A DNA stretch of 64,000 nt from Mugil cephalus (GCF_022458985.1 NC_061773.1:25640001-25704000), one strand, 5' to 3'. Counted from the first letter of the stretch, positions 35,830-51,529 are shown. Notes: generated by a model from the letters alone, not told the origin. Made by a program: numbers and translations.

Positions 35830-36201
35830 CACATTAACAGATTTCCCGTGTAATACATAACATGGCAATGCGCTGTCCAGGCATCTTAAATAACTTTTAA
35901 TTTTCCATAACCTATTATTTACAGTGGAGTCAGGTCTCCGCTTGAAAAAAGAAAACGCAGTCTGGAGACGAAACAAAAGCCAAAAAAAAAAAGAAAAAAA
36001 AAAGAAGAAAGAATCTATAACGTTGATGTTGTTCTGGTTTTGTTCTTTTTTTTTTCCTCCTGCTGGGGCAATGTTTTTTTTTTACCACAGCTCTTCTTCC
36101 AGGATGTCCCCGATCTTGTCTCCAAACAGCTGGAGTTTGGCCACAGATCGCGCGTCCCGTTCCGCTCCGTACCGCTCCGTGTCTTTAGAGTCCGGACGCG
36201 C

Positions 36202-39669
<3,468 letters not shown>

Positions 39670-39834
39670 TTTGTTGTCGTTTTGTTTTTGTTTGCAGCCG
39701 CGCAGAACTTGGGGTGAGCAACTCCCGGTATAGTCCGAGCCGCCTCTCCAGCTGCCCCGCGTCTTTTCACTCTACTGAGCTCCCAGCAGAAAAGACAGGA
39801 GGACACATCAGTTTAATAAGCACCTTGCTGTCAC

Positions 39835-39885
39835 AGTGTCATGCATTTGCATTCAAATGGCCATCCCCCAAGCAACAATAGCATC
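39835..39885 (-). promoter_or_regulatory. Octamer and SOX-type motifs upstream of fezf2
   Basis: A perfect octamer ATTTGCAT at 39845-39852 lies 21 bp from AACAATA (SOX-type) at 39874-39880, about 180-210 bp upstream of the fezf2 start codon and followed by several ATTA cores (39898-39930). POU/SOX pairs are typical of neural progenitor enhancers; binding is inferred. Confidence 0.38.
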
Positions 39886-40242
39886 CAGGGGTGATGGATT
39901 AATGCTCATTAACTAGTGCACACAAAATTAACAGGACATTACAGAGCTCGTTAGGAAGAAGACGGAGAAGAGGGGAGCGGAGGAAAAAAAAAAGAAAAAA
40001 CACGTTGTATGCGGAGTTCCCGGAGAACGCATGAGCGCAAAGTTGAGCCTGCGTCGGAGTTTTCTTCTTTAATGGCCAGACGGGAGTGCAGAAACCAGTC
40101 GACTGCTCCCTGTCACATGTTGGCAGCTCTCGCTCCTCCTCAGCGGCGGATCAGCGTCTCCTGACATCAGCGGACACCCCAACTCTTAACTGAGTGACAC
40201 GGAGACGCCCTCGACAACCCGCACCCACTCAGGGAGAAAAAT

Positions 40243-40252
40243 CTTTATAGGG
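40243..40252 (-). promoter_or_regulatory. Putative TATA box of fezf2
   Basis: Minus-strand CCCCTATAAAG lies about 575 bp upstream of the start codon, next to a non-repetitive block (40255-40430). It predicts a 5' UTR near 540 nt. No other TATA-like box is seen between it and the ATG. Confidence 0.4.
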
Positions 40253-40254
40253 GT

Positions 40255-40435
40255 TGGCAAGGGCGATCGTCTTCCATATGTCATCGGTGACATAGATATG
40301 AAAGCATTTCCCTCGGAAGAATGGCCAACATCTCCTAATCATCACCGGGTTTCATCGGGAACACGCGCTGCAGGATCTGATTGGGTCGCCCGCTTTAATT
40401 TGGTTAACAACACAGTAATCCTTTTTCCTTGTCCA
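40255..40435 (-). promoter_or_regulatory. Candidate fezf2 proximal promoter block
   Basis: A non-repetitive block directly upstream of the TATA-like box, bounded by a poly-T tract at 40443-40468. It contains tcatcggtgacatagatatg and ttaatttggttaacaacaca. Role inferred from position. Confidence 0.35.
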
Positions 40436-41081
40436 GTTTGGGATTTTTTTTTTTTTTTTTTTTTTTTTGGATGGGGAGGGGGGGAAAGAGAAAGCTGTTA
40501 ATCTTTACAGATGGGATCCCTAGCTGCTTTTCCACTCCGGCTTACATACTTACTATTTGTATAAATTCGAGGACGTCCAATTTCCACCTGTTTAAGAGCG
40601 CAGGCTCCCTTAGGATCCTATTAAACGTCGTTCCTCCTTCCCTCTATTCAAAAGAAGCAATTTTCCAGCGTAATTCAAGGCTCGGCTCAGCACAGGGAAG
40701 GAAAAAAAAAAAAAAAAAACACAAGCTCTTTCACTTTTAGCCACTAAAGCACTGCGTGAACCTGGTTTTGTGTTGTTTTTTTTCTTCTTCCTGAAATAGA
40801 GGGACGGATTAAAGAGGGAGAGAGGAGGGGGAAAGAAAAGACTTAGCTTGGCCAGAGGTATACAAGGACAAGTGAAAAGAGGGGCTTTTTTTTTTTTTCC
40901 TCCTCCTCTAAAGAGGCATACAAGAAGTTTGCTGGAATCCACCGTGTTGTGTGGGAGTTACAATGAGCAGCAGCCTCTCTTCCATTCTCCGGAGGGCTGT
41001 GTTGAATTCATGTGTTTGCAGACCATTTTACCTGAGGGACTCCCAACAACTGAGAGAGGAGAGTTCATACAGCACACAGGG

Positions 41082-41082
<1 letters not shown>

Positions 41083-41147
<65 letters not shown>
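41083..41147. repeat. (GT)n microsatellite
   Basis: About 32 uninterrupted GT dinucleotides, 1.4 kb upstream of the fezf2 start codon. Confidence 0.97.
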
Positions 41148-41148
<1 letters not shown>

Positions 41149-41959
41149 AGGGGGGGGAGTGGGAGTGGGAAGGTCCTGGGGTGGGCAACATTGACAGAAT
41201 TTCCATTATTTCAGCGCTACCTCTGTGTATTTGTAGTCATGTGACGTATTTATTAGCAGAATTTGAAACTTTATTTTCTTGGATCTTATCGCCTGTGGCC
41301 ACTTCACTCCCTTTTCCAATTAGTCTCATATTTTCATGTGAACATTTTAGACAAACATTGGAACAACTATATTTAATTTTTTTGTTTTAAAAATAGCAAC
41401 AAAAATTATTATTAATTTTTTTTTTTCCCATATGCTTTTTTCCTTTTAAATGAGGCCTTTAACACCCCAGGGAGACGTTCCTGCAGGAAAAAGGTGCAAG
41501 TAATGTGGATAAAAAATGATTTAAATGTCGTGGGTGATAATCATCTGCAAAAAAAAAATCTGACCTAATGACCTTTTTGCTTCTTGTTTTTCAGTTGTAG
41601 CATCTTCTCTATTATTTTATTGTATATATATATATAGTTAGACACATTCTACATGTAGCTGGCTCTTTATTATAGTCATGATTTAATTACTGTTAGTTCT
41701 TGGGACGGTAATTTGTCTCCTAAACGTGAGTTTCCATTGTGTTCCTCGTCGCTGATGAGGTGTGTGTTACTGTACGTGGAAGGAGGTGATAATTTCCTGC
41801 AGTCCCCACAGACTCGGAGCGGCGCTTTAGCCCCGGCGTGTTGCCGTCCCACAACACTGGTTTTCCTGTTAATAACCTTAAAAAACGTCCCTACCCTGTT
41901 TTGTTTTACACCTGCATCTCAGCATGGAGGGATTAATGGCTGTTGTCTCCGTGCCACTC

Positions 41960-42190
41960 ATATGTAAATGGCGCAAAAATACTGTAATTTGAGTTTATTC
42001 AGGCACAATTGCTGGCTCATCCACACAATAAACATTGATCCTATTGCCGTAACCCGGGCTCCTCTATTCAGCTGGAACAGCGGTTAACTCCAGCATTGAT
42101 TTAAGAGGCTCTTGCTTCTTGCCTGCAGGCGCACAAGGGCCCCGAATGCTGTCTGGATGTGGCAAATCTTTTCCTCACATTGTTGGGATT
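41960..42190. promoter_or_regulatory. Candidate upstream enhancer of fezf2
   Basis: A balanced, repeat-free block (tatgtaaatggcgcaaaaat, cacaattgctggctcatcca, gcattgatttaagaggctct) between AT-rich stretches, 2.3 kb upstream of fezf2. Contains an octamer-like ATGTAAAT. Inferred only. Confidence 0.32.
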
Positions 42191-42199
42191 TTCTTCTCT

Positions 42200-43241
42200 C
42201 TCTCTTTCTGAAGAGACACATTCTGACGACAAACTGGGAGACAAACATCTCAGAAAGTTAATTAGTTAAAACTCCCTGATCGGTGTTAGAGGAAGGCAGC
42301 ACATATTTATGTCACATCACTGAGCTTTACTGTTATTTGTACTTGGTTGTGTTTGCAGCTCTTTTCTTATTCTCTGGATTCCTTTAAGAATGAGAAATGT
42401 TTTCTCATAGTAATTAATGACTGGGATTCTCTGTGGACACGTTTCTGCTGCACAGGTTTGAAGGAGGTTTGCAAAGACCACAACACAAATGTCTGGGATT
42501 TGTCGCCACTTTTGTCTTTAGTAATTTCAGATGTGTGACGTTCGTCATCGTGGCAGATCAGTTAAATAAATGCAAGTGAATAAATGCAAATGCAAAACTT
42601 GCAAGACTGAGCAAAAATAAAGTAACTGAACGGAACTCATTTAACCGATGGAGGAATTTTGAATATTATAAGAAACTCAAACTATGCTCTGCTCTGAAGG
42701 TGAAGGCCTGATTCTGGCCTGAACATTTAACATTTAAGCCCAAACACGATCATAACGTGATCATTTAGTATTTTAAATTTTGTGAGGGCGGCGTAGTTTA
42801 AAAAGCTTCTTCACATGTGGTTGTGATATTCGGATTTTTTTCTTTTTCTGAATTTTTTTTTTTTGTGATCCAGTTTTTTTTTTTTATTTCAACTTTACAG
42901 GCTTCAGCCTAAATAAAAAAATTGTACAATATTTCATTTTTTTAGTACATTAGTAAATATTATTTATTTAATTGAATTGAACTATATTTATATAATTTAT
43001 AACATATATACTCACATAGTGTCTTTAAACAGATTTATTATACATACACACACATATATTTAATTAATTTTTAAAATATACATAAGCAAATATATATTTT
43101 TAGCCCTTTTGATGATTGTTTTTCCTCCTGTCTCTGTATAATGACTCTACCAGACACTTTCTCACAGGCTAAAATAAAGTATATAAATAAAAGATCGATC
43201 TTTCTAAAAATCCCATTTTCACTCAGCTTTGAGCCGTGATC

Positions 43242-43272
<31 letters not shown>

Positions 43273-44650
43273 CAGTCTTCTGCATGGAGTTTGTTTTACA
43301 CCTATAGGACGACATCAGCAAAGACACAGAGCATCTTTGCTGGAGGATCTGGATGATTTGCAAGCAGAAAAATGAAATTACCCAGAAGGAGGAGAGAGCC
43401 AGCAGAAAGCCTGGAGCACTGCTTCATGCAAACTGGACTCCAGTCAGAGTTCAAGGACAGAAATGTCTATGAGACAAAGAGCCTGACAGTGTGGTGGAAT
43501 GTGGTAGAAATAAATCTCTGTTAAACCAAGACATTTGAATAAAGCTGGTTTGAGTTTGTGTAATACTGTACGTGTTTCCTTAAGATTAATTAGACTAACT
43601 TCTGAATTTATGAATAAAAATGATCAGGATTCACGAATTTTGTATTTATTAAGGGAATCACTGAGGGAAACCAGCTGCTTTGAAATTCTATTAAATGTGA
43701 ATCCTTAATGTGAATGTCTATAAAACCAGATTAACGCCTACAGGCTCGTGCAAAAGTTTTACAACAACTTCATAGAAAGTGTAATTAAACAAAAAAGGCA
43801 AATTTGACCGGAGCAGACATTGACTTTAAAGCAGCACTTGTGCACTTGACAGGTAGATTGTCTCACAGTTATTCTGAGGGCTGAGTCTGTTTCAGACTCT
43901 TTATCTGATCTAGACTCATTCTATGATGTTGAGACCAGGAGTCTGTATTTTTGGTCGTTTCGCACACAGTACAGTATGTTTTAAAGGCTGCATCCACACG
44001 CATACAGTTACTACAGGCTTCCGTGCCAATCTAAAGCTGATTAAAGTAACATGCTGATAATGTTTCCAACTGCAGCCTCGCACATCAGTACAGGAAATCA
44101 CAGACAGTTGTCCTCACACTTTTCACCCACGGTGACAACTTTCACTGACGTTAAACCTGAGGAAATGAGACGAGAACGTGAAACTACGGAGGGAATTCTC
44201 ACATCTCACCAGCGTTGAATATTTTACGTTCTCGTTTTATTTTCAGTTCAGTTCAAGTGTTATTTATGCAACACCAATAATAATAATAATAATCCAAACT
44301 GAATAAAAGCCTGAAACCTGAAGAGCAGGTTAAAAATTCCCTTCGGAGAAAAATCCTTGAGCAGAACCTGGATCATGTGCAGGAACAAACCTGCTTGAGG
44401 CGAACAGAGCCAAACACATGAATTCATACATCTGGATGAAACATACACAGAACATCTGTCCCCGGACAAACAGAATGAAAACCTGTTTTAACCTATTGTT
44501 TTTGCGCAATATATTTTTGCTGCTGTCTGTCTGTCTTCATCTACAAAATATATTTGTTTATACTTTGTGTCTGCGCAGAAAAGGAAAAGCTCTCCAATCT
44601 CGTTATACACTGTGTAATGACAATAAAGCACGTTCCTTTCCGTTCCTTTT
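42200..44650. other. AT-rich intergenic stretch
   Basis: No gene seen. Contains a CA microsatellite (43241-43268), AAT repeats (44275-44292) and, at 44500-44640, a LINE or SINE-like tail (caatctcgttatacactg, then gacaataaagc). Confidence 0.4.
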
Positions 44651-44660
44651 TATTCAGCTC

Positions 44661-44732
44661 TATGTATGAGGTACGAGGTCTGAGGTGTGAGGTCTGAGGT
44701 GTGAGGTATAAGGTGTGAGGTATAAGGTGTGA
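44661..44732. repeat. Degenerate (GGTGTGA)n minisatellite
   Basis: Variants of gaggtgtgaggt, gaggtctgaggt and gaggtataaggt repeat until the first base of the tRNA gene. Confidence 0.85.
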
Positions 44733-44814
44733 GGTAGTGTGGCCGAGTGGTCTAAGGCGCTGGATTTAGGCTCCAGTCTCTATGGAGGCGTGGGTTCAAA
44801 TCCCACCACTGCCA
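44733..44814 (+). tRNA. tRNA-Leu (anticodon TAG)
   Basis: An 82-nt type II tRNA. The acceptor stem GGTAGTG pairs with CACTGCC, with discriminator A at 44814. The D-arm region contains the A box TGGCCGAGTGG. The anticodon stem CTGGA/TCCAG carries loop TTTAGGC with TAG at 44767-44769. A long variable arm (TCTCTATGGAGG) and the B box GGTTCAAATCC follow. All elements match eukaryotic tRNA-Leu(UAG). The 5' flank is a minisatellite ending at its first base. The 3' flank has only TTT (atcttta), a weak Pol III terminator; the next T run is TTTT near 44885. Confidence 0.95.
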
Positions 44815-45052
44815 TCTTTAACTCCATCTACATGTTATGTCAGACAGGTCTGGTTTAAGTGGCTTGTTATTAACTTCTAAATTCTTTTATTCTGGAATCT
44901 AATTTATGTTGTACAGATTTGTTATTTTCTATGATTTTATTTTTACGCTTATTTAAGTCCTTTGTCTGGTACCATTGAGCAAAATTGAGTCAAATTTCTT
45001 GTATGTGATTCTAATTCTGAAGTCTGATTCAAATGTGATTCAATAAGACAGG

Positions 45053-45085
<33 letters not shown>

Positions 45086-45100
45086 TACATATATATGTAT
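45053..45100. repeat. (AT)n microsatellite
   Basis: AT dinucleotide run with a few C and G interruptions. Confidence 0.93.
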
Positions 45101-45599
45101 ACAGCCATAAGGACACAGACAGAGAGGTCAGTCATGACATGTAAATTATTAAGTGATTAGTCTAGTGTTAAATTAAAATGCATCACAGGCAGCAGGAATG
45201 TAATATATTAATATGTTAGTATTGTATCTGCTTTCTAACACATTAGATAATATAAAGTACTTATTTTAATTTCAGGATTTTAAGGCTGTTGGGAAACTTT
45301 TTCTTTTGTCGTTTGTGATTTACGTAATGATTCAGCGTATTAATTTGTTTTCATTCATTTTACTCAGTTTTACTTAAATTAGAAGTTTCATTTTTACTGC
45401 TTAAAGTAGTTGCACGTTGCGTGATTTAAACACAGACAATTTCTACAGACGACAGGTTGTAAAAATGTCTTTGGATGTTCAGTGTTATTAACCTCATGAA
45501 ATATGATTGGAACGTGTTTAGTTATGCATTTTTGTTTTTCTGATGCACAAATTTAACAAATTCAAACAAACAAACAAACAAACAGAAACAAACTACAAC

Positions 45600-45790
45600 G
45601 TCCCTAATCAGCAGGTACTCGTTTGAGGACGCTGGGATTTCATTGTTTGCCATTGTTGTCTGTTTTTGCACAGCCATGTTCAGGAATAGAAATAAATACT
45701 TTTAGAATTTGTTACACATTGATGTATTATACAGTGAAATAATTCATATATGTGGACATTTTTTTTTTGCTTTCTCAAAAACTACTTCCT
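45600..45790. mobile_element. Fragment related to the piggyBac-like MITE at 62355-62832
   Basis: Shares tactcgtttgaggacgctgg, atttcattgtttgcc and atacagtgaaataattc with the interior of the later element. Terminal repeats are not evident, so it is a truncated copy. Confidence 0.55.
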
Positions 45791-45881
45791 GATCAAAGAA
45801 GCTTAGTTTTTATAAATTTTATTCTTTGTTACTGAAGAATCGTTTTGAGTAGGACATTAAAAATCATTTATAATTGGGTCC

Positions 45882-45957
<76 letters not shown>
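45882..45957. repeat. (GATA)n microsatellite
   Basis: About 19 uninterrupted GATA copies. Confidence 0.97.
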
Positions 45958-45959
45958 TA

Positions 45960-47640
45960 GTTATAGTAGTTATAGTTATTCCTGTAACTGTGTGGTTGGT
46001 TTGTCAAAGAATAACAGGAAGAACAGCTTCCATGCATTTTAAAATTTCTTTTCAGAGCCACATAGTGTGAACCTGCAAGAGAATCAGGCCAAAACATGTG
46101 GAACAACGTGACAAAAACACAGTGAAATGTATCAGTAAATACAGAGAGACAATGAAAAATATGGATTATTGGATCAAACTAAGGACAATGATCCGTATGA
46201 ACTAGTATGGATTTGGAAAAGTGGATTAGCCTCAGTTTCAGTTAGTGTAAGTTAATTGTACGTAATTTCAGTTATGCTAAATGTAGCTAAATAAAAGATG
46301 CTAACGCTAAGAGCTTTACTTTGAAGAGGCGTTAGCCATACAATACTGTAGCGTTGAAAGGACGACGAGGAGTCATCACAAATATTCACTTTATTGTTTT
46401 ATTGTTATTTATCCATTTACTTCTCTTTTCTTTGGCAGATATCTGTAAAAATATCTCTGACTGCTTTTCAGATCTGTTGGTTCAGTCAATCACACAAAAG
46501 CTCTTCATCATTTTTTAAATTAATTCTACAATTTAGATGCTATTAAAGTCTATGATTGAAACTAATGCTGCTAATCTCCATGATCGACTGTCACTTTTTT
46601 CCACTCAGTGGCCGTAACCACGGAGACGTCCACTTGCTGTGACGTCAGGTTCATACCCTCTGGTTGTGGAAAGATTTTGGTGAATGTATCTGTAGGTAAT
46701 GAGCTTCATGCACCACTTTAAACTGAGTGCAGACCATTTAAACCCACCACTGGACTGATTCTCATAGTTTTTTTTTTTACTATTAAACTTAATATTGTTG
46801 TGTTGACCAAACCTGGTTTTCTGCTGACACCGTGTCCAGTGCTTCCTCTTCCTCCTTCTCCTCTGAAAGTTCGTGTGGTGCCAACAAACAGGAAAAACTC
46901 AAGAGTGTCAAGTCAATTTGCCGTGTTTGTGCTGGGAGCAGCAGAACTGACTGTTTGACTGGATTCCTGCGTGAGTCTTTTTGTCAGCATGAGTTTCCGT
47001 CCCGACGCGCTGTGGAGAGTGTGTTTTTTTTTTTCTTTTTCTTTTCTTTTCCAGTCTGTCATGTCTTCACCTGGCCCCCATGAACAACAACCCCCCCTCC
47101 ACCTCCCTCCACCCAGCTGCCATGTGGCCTGTCACACCTCCTCACCTCTGCCACTACCAACATGCACACGCTTTACTGTTGTTTTGCTACATTTGTGAGG
47201 TTCTGTTTTGCTTTTTTTCTTAATCTGATCCTACATGTACATGATGCACAGATGCAAAGATGAAAAAAAATAAAATCCTTCAACACGCTGGTTTAATGAA
47301 GCAACCACTTGAGCGACCTGCTCCTCACTTCATTCATTTATTCCCTCCACCCTCCAGTAACACAAACCATCCACAAACCTCAGCAACAGCTTCACAAGGA
47401 GACACAGGGGACGAGACATCAGAGGCTGTAAGAAAAGTTTGTTAATTCTGGATTAGTGCACTTAAAGTTAAGAGTTTCATGACGGCTCTTGAATTAGAAA
47501 CGAGTCTGCACCGGATGTTAAATACAGTCATAAATCAGACCAGGTGTTCTCACTATATAACACAATGTCAGAATCCTAACACTGATACAGTTTGACTCCG
47601 GATCCGATCATATAACTAATGTAGATACAAAAGAGATCAC
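45960..47640. other. Intergenic, nothing coding recognised
   Basis: Short ORFs only. Contains poly-T and CT-rich tracts near 47030-47110. No exon with family similarity. Confidence 0.4.
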
Positions 47641-47650
47641 AGGTGGGAAT

Positions 47651-48150
47651 CTGTGATGTTCGATACCAGGGATTTCCTTTCTGATCTGATACTGAGTAAA
47701 ATTCAGGCTGGTATCGGCGATACTGAACCCATACAGATACTAAATACTAGTAAACCTAGAAAAAAGTAGAGTATTTTAAATTACAGCTTCTTAAAGAATA
47801 AAAGACATCAGAGGAATGTATTTATTTATTTTAAATACTGAGGTAATGGCCTCGTTTACTTTATTTTATAGCTGAGCTAATACAACAACAGAAAAACCAA
47901 ACAGAGACACAATCGTACAACATATGTGAAAATGCTGTTTCGTCATAAATGCCTCTTATCCTGAGGTGTTTCACAAGGTTTGTTGTGATGATACAACTCA
48001 GTAGTTTAGTTACTTTCCATTGTGTTCCTACATTACCTTCAATGACTGAAGTATCGAAAGTATCGATATTTTGATTTGAGAATCAGTTTTAGAGCATGAA
48101 GACCTGGTATCAGAAGTATCGATGTTCCAGTATCGGTTCGCACATCACTA
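47651..48150. mobile_element. 500-bp hAT-type MITE with 8-bp target-site duplication
   Basis: The left end CTGTGATGTTCGATACC and the reverse complement of the right end (TAGTGATGTGCGAACC) form a terminal inverted repeat. Flanks GTGGGAAT (47643-47650) and ATGGGAAT (48151-48158) are an 8-bp target-site duplication with one mismatch, the hallmark length of hAT insertions. Interior is rich in GTATCGATA-like motifs and has no transposase. Confidence 0.75.
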
Positions 48151-48189
48151 ATGGGAATTAGTATTTTATTTTAATTGGTATTAAAACAC

Positions 48190-48500
48190 TGTCAACAGTG
48201 GAGTTCTGTGTTTCCATTCCCTCTAGAAATGCGCAAAACTCAAATGGTAAACAACTACATTTAGAAAAAAAAACTCTCAAATATCACTACAACACTTTTA
48301 CGCTCTCATGACGTGTTTTTTCAGACGGGGGAAGTCATGTGACTTTTTTCTTCACATCCTTCTTCCTCAGTGTGACGAGAATTTGACGAGAATTACGTGA
48401 GTTACAGCCACAAAGCGCAATTGTACTTTATCAAAATTTCAGAAATATCACCTTTGTATTGCGAAAAAAGTGTAAAGGAAACACAGCTAGTGACTCAGGT
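48190..48500. mobile_element. Probable MITE with short inverted ends
   Basis: gttctgtgtttccattccct at the left and aaaggaaacacagctag at the right are inverted relative to each other. About 300 bp, no coding capacity. Superfamily unclear. Confidence 0.45.
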
Positions 48501-48559
48501 TATATACGAGGTAGCGAAGAAAACTATATGTAAAAGATGATGATTGTAAATTGTAGGTG

Positions 48560-49310
48560 TGGAGATGGAGGAGATGCTGCGGAGGTTCAGGAAGGAGCCA
48601 CCAGACGTCATGTACAGACGGACGAGGCAGACAGATGCTGCTCTGGAGCAGGTGAAATGAGGTCTTAGGAATATTGCAATTCATGTCAGGGGAATCCTCA
48701 GAAACAAGGACGTGTGTCGGCTGATTCAGAGAACTAAGATGTCATCGACTGAGTCATGAGAGATGTCGTCCGGCCCGAATCCAACTGAATAATTTTACCA
48801 CTTATCGCTAAAATCAGGGATTCAGCCTAACATAGGAAAGTCTGTCCTATATTCAGCATTTAAGTTTTACGCACAGAGGAAATATGTATGAAAAAGGTTG
48901 ACTGATGTAAGTTTGCAGTATTAATTCTCATGTGGACTGTGGTTTATTAGCTATCTGCCAATCAGAGGTTGTGCAACTAAAAAAAAGAAAAAAAAAACAT
49001 TTTAAACCAGATGTGACAATTACAGATTTCAGTGCAAACACAATCCACTTCATATTGAGTAACAAATATTCACTAATACGAACCTAAAGCTTTAAATGTG
49101 GTCAAATAAAACTAACCACAGCAGCAAGAAAAAAAAAAAAAAAGGCGGGAAACGGGCGCTTCGTCGGCGGAAAGGAAGGAAGGCGTGGTCAATTTAACGC
49201 TCAGACACAGAAACCGTGTGGAAGGAAGAAGGTGACGCTCGAGGTGTTATAAATCAAGTGTTAAGCTAACTCGGAACATTGTTGCCTTTAAGTAACACTG
49301 AAAAATTTAC
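48560..49310 (+). other. Intergenic stretch with a possible promoter/5' exon near 49140-49310
   Basis: A 31-codon open frame (MEEMLRRFRKEPPDVMYRRT and so on) at 48564-48659 is unexplained. At 49140-49310 a GC-richer, promoter-like block (ggcgggaaacgggcgcttcg) is followed by non-coding sequence. Evidence for a transcript is weak. Confidence 0.2.
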
Positions 49311-49321
49311 GGCGGGCAGTT

Positions 49322-49384
49322 TTGTTGTGTACTGTCCTGTGTAATGTCCTGTGTATTATCCCGTGTACTGTCCTGTGTACTTTC
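49322..49384. repeat. Short tandem repeat (TGTCCTGTGTA unit)
   Basis: Four to five degenerate copies of a 13-15-bp unit, tgtcctgtgtaa/ct. Confidence 0.75.
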
Positions 49385-49649
49385 TTTACCATAAGAGACA
49401 TCTGAAAACAGCTTGTAATAATACACCAGGGAGGATGAAAGTATCATATATGTCGTATAAGGTATTGGATAGTAAATACTAATACCTGTACTCATAACTC
49501 ATTGGATTAATTTTATCCCTGAAAATTGCTATAATTGAATAATATCACCACTTGGTTGATGTCTTATCTTTATCTTTATGCTCCTAAGCTTGTGCCTCGT
49601 AATATGAGCGATATTTTACTCCTCAAGGCTCAACACTCACCATTCACCA

Positions 49650-49860
49650 AGTACTCTGCACTGTGTACAACCCCCTGCAATATCTGACAATCATTATCTG
49701 TGTAATGCAATACTTTATGTTGCAAGTCATTGCAATTTTTTTTAATCTTATAATTTATCTTTTACACAGTCCACTCTTCATTCTTTTTAGTTTTCTGCCT
49801 TGTATTCTGTTGCAAACTGCAATTTCTCCATCATGGGATAAATAAAGTTTTTCTAATTTT
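49650..49860 (+). repeat. LINE-like 3' tail
   Basis: Ends tgcaatttctccatcatggg followed by ataaataaag, the usual tail of a CR1/L2-type fish retroposon. Confidence 0.5.
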
Positions 49861-49879
49861 GATTCTTTTCATTTGCAGA

Positions 49880-50022
49880 ACTCATTAGATCAAGTCTGGG
49901 AAGAGGTTTGTAGAAATGATGTCAGGTGGGGAATGGGAAAAAGAGTTTGTGCATATTCAAGGTTGTTTCTGCTCTTACAGATGGATTCATTGGGACGTTA
50001 CCACCTCATCATTTAATTCAAG
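49880..50022 (+). other. Two short exon-like segments (non-coding?)
   Basis: Segment 49880-49906 is bounded by cattttcatttgcag-like acceptor and a GTTTGT donor. Segment 49981-50022 is bounded by tgctcttacag and GTGAGT and contains ATGGATTCATTGGGACG followed by an early stop. Splice signals are good but coding content is minimal. Confidence 0.2.
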
Positions 50023-50029
50023 GTGAGTC

Positions 50030-51470
50030 CAAACGTTTGACTGGTAGCATAGATAAATAGATACTTCTATGTACTCCTTATTGGACACTAATTATTGGTT
50101 GTTTTCCTTCTGATTTGAACTATATTTCTTTAATGTCTGAAATAAATAAATCCGTTCATGTTTTTTTTCCTCCCTCTGAACTTTATGGTGCTTTTGCAGA
50201 TTTTTTGTGCACCGTCCTTGTGCACCCACTTCTGCAGAATTAAGCACATGTGGTTCTTCTAATCTGCAGCAGAAAGTCCATTTAAAACCGAACCACAGTC
50301 CATGTCCCTTATGTTTCCTCTTGCATCTTAAATGGATATGGACTTAAATATTCACACTGATTTTGCTGATTTCCACATCAGTTGTGAATGTGATCCAACA
50401 GTAAATTTATATAACACAGCTCCAGTATGTATTATTTAAATAAGCTGCTGTATATAAATTCTTACATGTGAACAAACAGAGACATCTTGACGTAACTGTT
50501 GTACGATAAATAAAAAAATAGAAATGGGCTGTTTCACCGTGCTGAACGCCCACTGCTGAATGTTTGTGACCCATTTTCTTTTTTTCAAATTATTTCTGCA
50601 TCAGTGGAAAATGGAGGCAGCTGCATATGATTCATTCTTTTTTTTCTCCTTCATATTATACGATTCTACAGGTGAAGCCTTTGGGTCTGTAGTAAGTCAG
50701 GTGTAGGTAAATCTCACTCAGGACGTCCGGGTACAGTAATAAAAGACAAACCAAAGGCCAGTGGTCAGACGGTTTAAACTCACTATATCGCAGAGAATAT
50801 GCAGATGATGCATGTTTGTCTCTGGACCCTTAAATGTGGATGTGTAGAGCACATGTTCATCCGAGAAGCTTCTTCAGTTCTAAGAGACTGAAACCTCTTT
50901 TGGATTAAAATGACCTGAAAGACTGAGAACATTCAGAGACTTTAATATGATGTGGCACAACCAGCTTTATTGTTTTATTGTAGAAGAAGATTCAGGACAT
51001 GAGTTGTATTGTTTAAGATGAATTTAACTCTTCTCTAAGATGAATTTAAACCTTCTCAGCTGGTTTAAACTTTATCAAAATCACTGACTGACATCTTAAT
51101 ATTTTCCCTTTAATCTTATTAAATTATTCCCAATAGCCCATTTTTTTTCATGTTACGTCTTGTCTGTCTCAGCTGCTTCTTTCAGTGTAACTTTGCATCA
51201 TATCTCAGTCGTCACGAGTCAAAGAAATCTGCCTGGACCTTCACAATTAAAACTGCAAATCATAAAGACTAAAGTGACCAGACGTCCTCTTTTTCACTGA
51301 CCTCTTTTTTTGTCAAACTCATTAACTTACATCTAATTCGCGTTGTGTTTCTCTGCGTGTTCCCCCGGCTCTTTTTCACATCCCAGTGATGATTCTGTTC
51401 CTTTAACCAGCCACATTTAAAGTTCATATTCTCAGGCCTTTTCTGCGGCCTCCAGGTCAGAGAGCCGCTC
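50030..51470. other. Intergenic, nothing recognised
   Basis: AT-rich sequence with no credible exon, RNA gene or complete repeat that I can name. Confidence 0.4.
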
Positions 51471-51472
51471 AG

Positions 51473-51529
51473 ATTTAGCCAAGCTAGCTAGTTTTAGCCA
51501 AGCTAGCTAGTTTTAGCCAAGCTAGCGGC
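51473..51529. repeat. 19-bp tandem repeat, three copies
   Basis: Unit AGCCAAGCTAGCTAGTTTT occurs about three times. The core GCTAGCTAG recurs inside the coding-like exon at 51655-51780. Confidence 0.85.
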
